Assembly (NCBI RefSeq): GCF_027942865.1
Contig: NC_134524.1
Span: 27,504,536 to 27,568,535 of the forward strand
Length of the DNA stretch: 64,000 nucleotides
Direction of reading: 5' to 3'
Source: Odontesthes bonariensis
Taxonomy: Eukaryota > Chordata > Actinopteri > Atheriniformes > Atherinopsidae
The notes below the pieces were generated by a model. That model was not told the origin of the DNA and ran no database searches. It saw only the letters and a list, made by a program, of their open reading frames with translations. A program made the position numbers and the translations under genes. Position 1 is the stretch's first letter. Every line of letters starts with the position of its first letter. Below are positions 58,191-64,000 of this stretch, one piece after another.

Positions 58191-60757
58191 GAACTTACTG
58201 CCCAAATATCATTAAGTTAACTGAATAGTGATTTTTTTTGCACCAGATGATACTACAGTTGTAAAATTGTAATTCTATTTGAGCAGAGCGACATTTTAAA
58301 GCCTATTTCACACATACATTGTGCAAAGTCTCATCGGCGTAAAATAACCCCATCTTTGTTAACTTGCCACTGTTTCTTGCTTATAATTCCCACAACCCAA
58401 AAAGTTGGATCAGCCCCACATCGTGCATCTCACATTAATCTGTCTTTTTTCTATTGTCATGTAAACATTTACAAATACTCAATGTGTCCTTTAGTGTCAC
58501 GATCACACTTGGTTGTTGTTGCTTTGGTTTCTAAGTCTTAGGTGAGGGTTGAGCGGAGGGGTGTTCCACGAAGCTGGATTAGCGGAAAGCCAGGCTTTTC
58601 TCGATAGTTCTGGCTAATCTAAGAGAGAGTTCCGTTCCACTAACATGGCTTATTTGAATGCCCGCGGAGTAACCATGGTAACTTATGCCGCTGAACTAGC
58701 CTGCTCCTGGGCAGGCTAACGTTCAAGCTTAGCTTAGCTTTGTCTCAAAAAATGTCCGACCGGCTGAAACAGACTCCCGAAACAAATTTCCACCGAGTAT
58801 AATTCCGCGCTCCCGCAACTCATGTCTTGTATAAAAAACAAAACAAAAGAAAATTGTGGTTATCATATCACCACTTTCACTGTCTTGGAAAATCATTATC
58901 AATCATCACTTTTTTTTCCCTCGCTTTATTGATCACTGCTGTATTGCCATTTCTGGTGAAGACACTTTTAAAATCCTCTTACTGCTCTGTTACATCCACT
59001 TGGTGAGCCAGTCAGCAGACAATAACAGGACAACCATAAAATCAAATAAGTCTCAGTGAAAGTGAACAATGTGGTTTATTAAAACAAAAAGACACACTGA
59101 AGTGGGGGATGACGGGATAAAGTGATTGTGCCAAAACAAATTAAATTAAAGCTGCAAGCAGCCTTGAGCGGGACCGAGCCTGTGCGCAGGTTAGGGCACG
59201 CGCTGGACGCCGTAGTCATGCAGCTCTGCCCACACGCACTTTAGCTTCTGCATACGTACAAGCACATAATAACGCAATGCGGAGGGGCTTTTTAAAATTT
59301 CTAGGGGGCGCCACTGAGCCATTTTGCTCCGCCCACACACGATACCCTTTACATACGTACAAGGTCATCAGGGTGGACGTGTGTGCCAAGTTTCATGACC
59401 TTGCAATGATGATAAGGCTTTCAAATCACAAACGCCATCACACGATTTTCACCGCCTGGCCACGCCCACACCGTTCAGAGTTTGGAAAAGATTCTCCATG
59501 ATTTTTTCCCCCATGTCTTAAGAGTAACCTGGCCACGTTTGGAGCTGTTACCATTAAATCTGTAGGAGGAGTTTGTTCAAATGCGAGGTGTGGAAAAAAC
59601 AAGACGTTTCCAGCCCCCAGCAGGTGGTGCTATAGGTGAATGTCACTATGATTATATGTGCGCGTTCAGGCTGGGTCCAGTATTTGCCGTATGAAGTTTG
59701 GGACAGTGTATGTGTGAGTTATAAGCGACTTCATTTTTTGTGGCGAGTGATGGTGAGTCATCGAACTTTGAGGCGTCGCCACGGCCACGCCCTTTGAGGT
59801 TCGAAAAAGTTTAGCTTATAAAAGCTTATAGTGCAAACAAGTCTGGAGGGCAGGTAGTGCTTATTTGGTGCTTTATAATAAACTAGTAAAAAAAAGAGTT
59901 GGAGAGGGCAGGTTGTGAAGAGTAATAAGGGCTGAAGTGCCCCCTAATACATGTGCAACTTTTCTAACCTAACATTAAGGCAACGATGATCCTTTTTCAA
60001 AAAAAAACTTTTCACGACTCTTTTTCCTGTAAAATACAAATAGTTTATGTAATGTAAAGGTAATTATGTGTTTTAGGGTTCTATCCCACCTACTGACTTA
60101 CCTAGTGTCTCTTGATTAGTAAATGGACTGTAATTGTATGATGCTTTTCTCGTCTAGCTGACCACTCAAAGTGATTCAATAATACATACCACATTCACAG
60201 CACGCTTTAGTGCTAAGTACTAAACGGCGCTTTCATCTATGCATTCACACACATCCGTGCACTGAAGGATGCATTGGTAGGCAACGTGGGGTTCAATGTC
60301 TTGCCCAGGGATGCTTTGACATGTGGCCCGATGAAGCCTCCACCACAAGGCTGCTGAAGGAGTTGAATATTAGAGGGCAGGTGCAGCGGAAATTAATCAA
60401 AGAACTCTCCACTGTGGCTAAACAAAGCAGTAACTGGTTGTGAATTAAATGAAAAAATGTAGAATGCGCTGCCAAACACCACTTCAGTCACCAGCTGACA
60501 CGCCCAGGTCTGATCAACCTGTGGTGTTCCCCAGCTGAGGGTGTCTTGTGATAAATGGCCAAAACATCCAATGAGGCTTGGGTACACCACCAATGATGTG
60601 TTGCAGGGTACAAAGTGGTAGCCATCTAAACACCCCAACTCCAAGGAAGGCATTCCACAAATGATAAACCAATAGACCCTTCTTATTCTTCAATTCTCTA
60701 TTCTTCTCCACTCTGTTCCCGCCTAAGGGTGGAAGCAGGTGGAGGCAGAGGATACAG
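58191..60757. other. Intergenic repeats between NITR genes, part 2
   Basis: A MITE-like region lies at about 58,558-58,740. A stretch at about 59,145-59,830 with GGCCACGCCCACACC, GCCACGGCCACGCCC and GCTGCAAGCAGCCTTGAGCG phrases is typical of a widespread teleost non-coding repeat. Another repeat lies at 60,118-60,330. No gene is supported. Confidence 0.45.
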
Positions 60758-60972
60758 CAGTGTTTCCCAACCCTGGTCCTCAAGGCACACTGCCCTGCAT
60801 GTTTTCCATGTTTCCCTGCTCCAGCACGCCTGATTCAAATAATTGGGTCAGGTCTTAAAGCTCTCCAGAAGGCTGAGGAAGACCCATTCATTTGAATCAG
60901 GTGTGCTGGAGCAGGGAAACATGGAAAACATGCAGGGCAGTGTGCCTTGAGGACCAGGGTTGGGAAACACTG
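60758..60972. mobile_element. Palindromic hAT-type MITE, 215 bp
   Basis: It begins CAGTGTTTCCCAACCCTGG and ends with the complement; the two arms pair over most of the element (about 75 bp or more each side). The flanking 8-mers GGATACAG and GTATACAG agree at seven positions, fitting the 8-bp hAT target duplication. Confidence 0.85.
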
Positions 60973-62237
60973 GTATACAGCCTGGTCCGGTTGAAATTTC
61001 ATGCACATCAACCTGCATTAGCCACACTCTATATCAATATCAATATCATCCTTTCCTTTACTTCTACTTTGATGTCATTCAACACAATTTTCTTTTAAAT
61101 TTGGGTATTTTTCATTTGTCTGAGCCAGCTGTATTACCTGCGAAGATGACACTCTAGATTTAGTATTTTGCATTTGTTACTGATCTAAGGGATAAATAAC
61201 TAAATATTTTCGTGCGGCCTCCATCTCTGTGAAAAGCACTTTGATCTCACACTCTGGATTTCTTTTCTTCTTTGCAGCAGGGTATGCTATTGTTATTTGG
61301 ACAACAGGTGACACATTGGGTGTGCTGAATCACCATGCATAATCATCTTTGAGAGGAAACAAAGTGGGGTTACTGGCTCATGCATGTAGACTCTATTTCA
61401 CGTTCATTGGTATTTATAGAGGGACGGTGTGCCGGATCAGACATGCCCACAATTTTATAAATTTGGATATTTCTTAGCATATGTACCTTTCAGATTTTGA
61501 TGGACATACTGATGGAGACTATGCTCTCCATCAGTATGAAAGCTGCATAGTTTTCTATACATTAGGTTCCAGGTAACTGAGATAAGATCAAACGTGGTCT
61601 TTACGGATCCATGTGGGGATACATTGCATCACCAGGTGTTAACACATTATGGCTACAATGGGATGTCCGCTTGTGATCAAATCGCCCAGCACGCATGTTT
61701 GCACCAAATGAGAACTGGTCCATAGACTTTGAAACAGGAGCGTTATGTTCAAGACAGCAGGTCTCAAGTTCCTTTCTTTTGGTTATTTACTCATTACATG
61801 AGATCTATGTTACACTCACTGTCTTGCTAAGTTTGTGCACTAATCCTGTTTGGTAAGGCTTAGGACCCAGAACAACTTGACGAGGTTTAGGAAAAATTTG
61901 TGGTCAAGTTCTCAATACAACACCTCACAACACCTGTGATGGACCAGCGACCTGTCCAGGGTGTGCCCTGCCTCTCGCCCAATGACAGCTGGGATATTCT
62001 GCAGTGCCCCCCACAACCCTATATTGGATTAAGTGGGTATAGAAAATGGATGGATGAACATCACAACACTGACAAGAATAATTACAAGCAAATACACAAT
62101 GTCACCATGTTCCCACAGTTGTTTTAGAACCAGCGTTCCTGACAAAATGGCAGTATATGATACATTTTAGAAGTTGAAATAAAACATTCAATTTGAAGCT
62201 CGTCCCCATCACTTATAAATTAAAAATACCCCAGCCT
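60973..62237. other. Intergenic DNA, part 3
   Basis: Contains the 3' part of the common teleost repeat at 61,930-62,060. A short complementary pair (GATGGACATACTGATGGAGA and ATGCTCTCCATCAGTATGAA) lies near 61,498-61,541. No gene was recognised. Confidence 0.45.
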
Positions 62238-63331
62238 CTTTTGTTCTTTTGCAGACCTGGTTACTCAATTCAATCTTCCACCATCTCATCTTTTTAGATA
62301 TTTCCAGGTGAGGAACTGTGCAAAATCCTTATTTCCCAACTTCCCTCATCTTCCACCTAAGCAGCAATTGGGTGAACTCTCACAAGTTAATCCTTCAAAA
62401 AGGTCTTTAATCTCAAAAGTTTACAATTCTATCCAATTTTATGGTGATCATTTATCCACCAACACAAAGGAGACTTGGGAGCGTGAGCTGGGAGTGATTT
62501 TTGATCAAAGCTGGTGGGAATCCGTACTTAAAGTCATTCACAAAACCTCTGTTTGTGCCCATTTGACTTTAATACAATTTAAAGTTTTATTTAGATGCCA
62601 TTATTCGAAAACAAGGTTGGCACAGATTTTCCCAAATATGGTAGATGTCTGTGACAGATGTGGAGGCTCACCCTGCAATCTTACGCATATGTTTTTCTCT
62701 TGTCCAGCTCTTACGAATTTTTGGCAAATTTACTTCAATCAGCACCATGTCCAAGGTACTCTCAAGGACTATTCACACTTCACCACACACTGGCATTTTT
62801 GGTCTTCCAGAAGACTATACCCTGTACTCCGCTAAAGAATTGGAAGTAAAAGCTTTTACCTCTGTAATTGCTAAACGGCACCTCCTTCTGAATTGGAAAT
62901 CCAGAACAGCTCCTTCCAGTACACAATGGATCAAAGAGACTATGTCATTTTTGAAAGTAGAGAAAATTAGATATTCAAGTAGAAGAAACTTGAGCAAATT
63001 TTACAGTAAATGGCAACCATTTATGGACTTTTTTGCGACATCTTTCTTTCTTCTTTTATTTATTTGATTTAATTTTAATTTTATTTAATTTTATTTAATT
63101 TTTTTCTATTATTTATGTAATTTATCTGTTATGTTTATGCGGACAGTTTAATCATCTTAAACAGACTATGTCAGAAATCCTTTTTCATAGGCCTTTTTTT
63201 TCTTTTTTTTCTGCAATCATTTGTTTTTAAAACATAAAAATATAATCTAAATCTAAGGGTGTATACAAACATGTCTAATGACCACACCATTGTATACCGC
63301 TATAAAAAATATTAAACAAAAAAAAAAAAAA
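62238..63331 (+). mobile_element. 5'-truncated L1/Tx1-type LINE with target duplication and poly-A
   Basis: The ORF at 62,308-62,835 and its shifted continuation to 63,067 read the C-terminal end of a LINE ORF2: a WW-containing segment, HYSKTRLAQIFPNM, then the zinc motif CDRCGGSPCNLTHMFFSCP (C-x2-C-x8-H-x4-C). One frameshift lies near 62,790. The 3' end is a poly-A run at about 63,318-63,333. AAAATACCCCAGCCT stands on both sides (62,223-62,237 and 63,330-63,344), the target-site duplication of target-primed reverse transcription. Reverse transcriptase and endonuclease are missing, so it is dead on arrival. Confidence 0.9.
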
Positions 63332-63344
63332 AATACCCCAGCCT

Positions 63345-63773
63345 TTAAAAGTTATTCATGAAAAAATAACAAGACAGTTTCACACACAGACACATACACA
63401 CACTCCACAAAACAATAGATACAGACTTGTGTCACGTCAGACTTTTTCTTTTTCTTTTTACAAATATCTAAAATTCCACTGTAAGCACACTGCATTTAGT
63501 ATTTTGTGGTGCTGACATAACCCAACCAACACCTCTGAAAAATGGAAACATTTTGTATTGTGAACTTATTGTGTAAATAACAATAATGTAGATAAAATAA
63601 CTTAACTGACCTCAAATAATTCTCCAGTCATCTAAGAGAAAGATGTTTTCAACTGGAACAAATCATAAGTATGATGTTAAACCAAGCCATTCACCTTAGC
63701 CAATCACAAACAGCCTTTGTCCCCTATAAAAGTTGAGTGCTTCCGTCATCACACAGACTGCAGAGCTTCAGAG
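63345..63773. promoter_or_regulatory. Upstream region of the second NITR gene with TATA box
   Basis: CCTATAAAAG at about 63,722-63,731 stands some 45 bp before the ATG and fits a TATA box with a short 5' UTR (CACAGACTGCAGAGCTTCAG). No other site is assigned. Confidence 0.55.
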
Positions 63774-64000
63774 ATGATGCTACTTTGCATTTTTCTCTTG
63801 CTTGGCAAGATCTGTGAGTATTTTACACATTTTTTTTGGGGGGGGGGGGTGTTCTTCATGCATTAATTTAATCATGAGTGCTAATGAAACTATAAATTAC
63901 ATAATTGTGCATTTTTATGCAGGTCTGGGGCTTTCTGTCAACAAAACATCATGTATAATTCAGGAGAGTGGAGTCATGACAGCTACAGTTGGGGACGCAG
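63774..64000 (+). CDS. Second NITR-like gene, start only (cut by window end)
   Basis: Exon 1 at 63,774-63,813 encodes a hydrophobic signal start (MMLLCIFLLLGKI) with a donor in the same phase as the first NITR. Exon 2 starts at 63,923 and runs off the window; it reads CLGLSVNKTSC...GVMTATVGDA, the beginning of a V domain (TVGD comes just before the B strand in this family). Same strand and exon plan as the gene at 50,809, so a tandem NITR cluster is likely. Confidence 0.7.

Noticed and set aside
1-64000. CRISPR arrays, operons, phage or plasmid features
   Set aside because: The window is vertebrate nuclear DNA; no regularly spaced repeats or prokaryotic gene clusters were seen.

Overview
The window is nuclear DNA of a ray-finned fish, most likely a percomorph. 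Genes are split by GT-AG introns, the intervening DNA is full of teleost DNA transposons (Tc1, Harbinger, hAT) plus one L1-type LINE, and fish-only gene families are present (tandem rbm4.x genes and novel immune-type receptors, NITRs). It is not prokaryotic: there are no operons, ribosome binding sites or CRISPR arrays.

Layout. (1) 1-17.3 kb: exons 2-17 and the 3' UTR of an FMRP-family gene, best called fxr2. Exon 1 lies outside the window. Its introns hold a dead Tc1 (intron 3), a perfect hairpin (intron 4) and a nested nest of transposons built on a dead Harbinger element (intron 11). (2) 21-44 kb: an rbm4-like cluster. Intact two-RRM genes start at 20,997, 32,933 and 41,124, all on +. tifa lies on - at 30,550-31,131. 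Between the first rbm4 gene and tifa is a patchwork of recent duplications. An apparently identical 1,069-bp block of the first rbm4 gene has been joined to the 3' end of a tifa copy. This creates an open chimeric reading frame: 32 residues, nearly all from tifa antisense, then RRM2 and the proline-rich tail. (3) 44-50 kb: intergenic DNA with a mariner-like element and a Harbinger-type element (TAA target duplication) that carries a second complete element (9-bp target duplication). (4) 50.8-64 kb: a complete six-exon NITR gene with an ITIM and an ITSM-like tail motif, then repeats including a 5'-truncated L1 with its target duplication, then the first exon and a half of a second NITR gene cut by the window end.

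How the genes relate. fxr2 and the rbm4 proteins are cytoplasmic/nuclear RNA-binding regulators of translation and splicing. tifa is an innate immune adaptor that links ALPK1 sensing to TRAF6. The NITRs are cell-surface immune receptors. There is no sign of joint regulation; neighbourhood and tandem duplication explain the grouping. The observations most worth checking are the rbm4/tifa chimera, an in-frame alternative donor that would lengthen the KH2 variable loop of fxr2, and the 3' UTR introns conserved across the rbm4 paralogues. All identity statements come from reading by eye; no alignment or database search was run.
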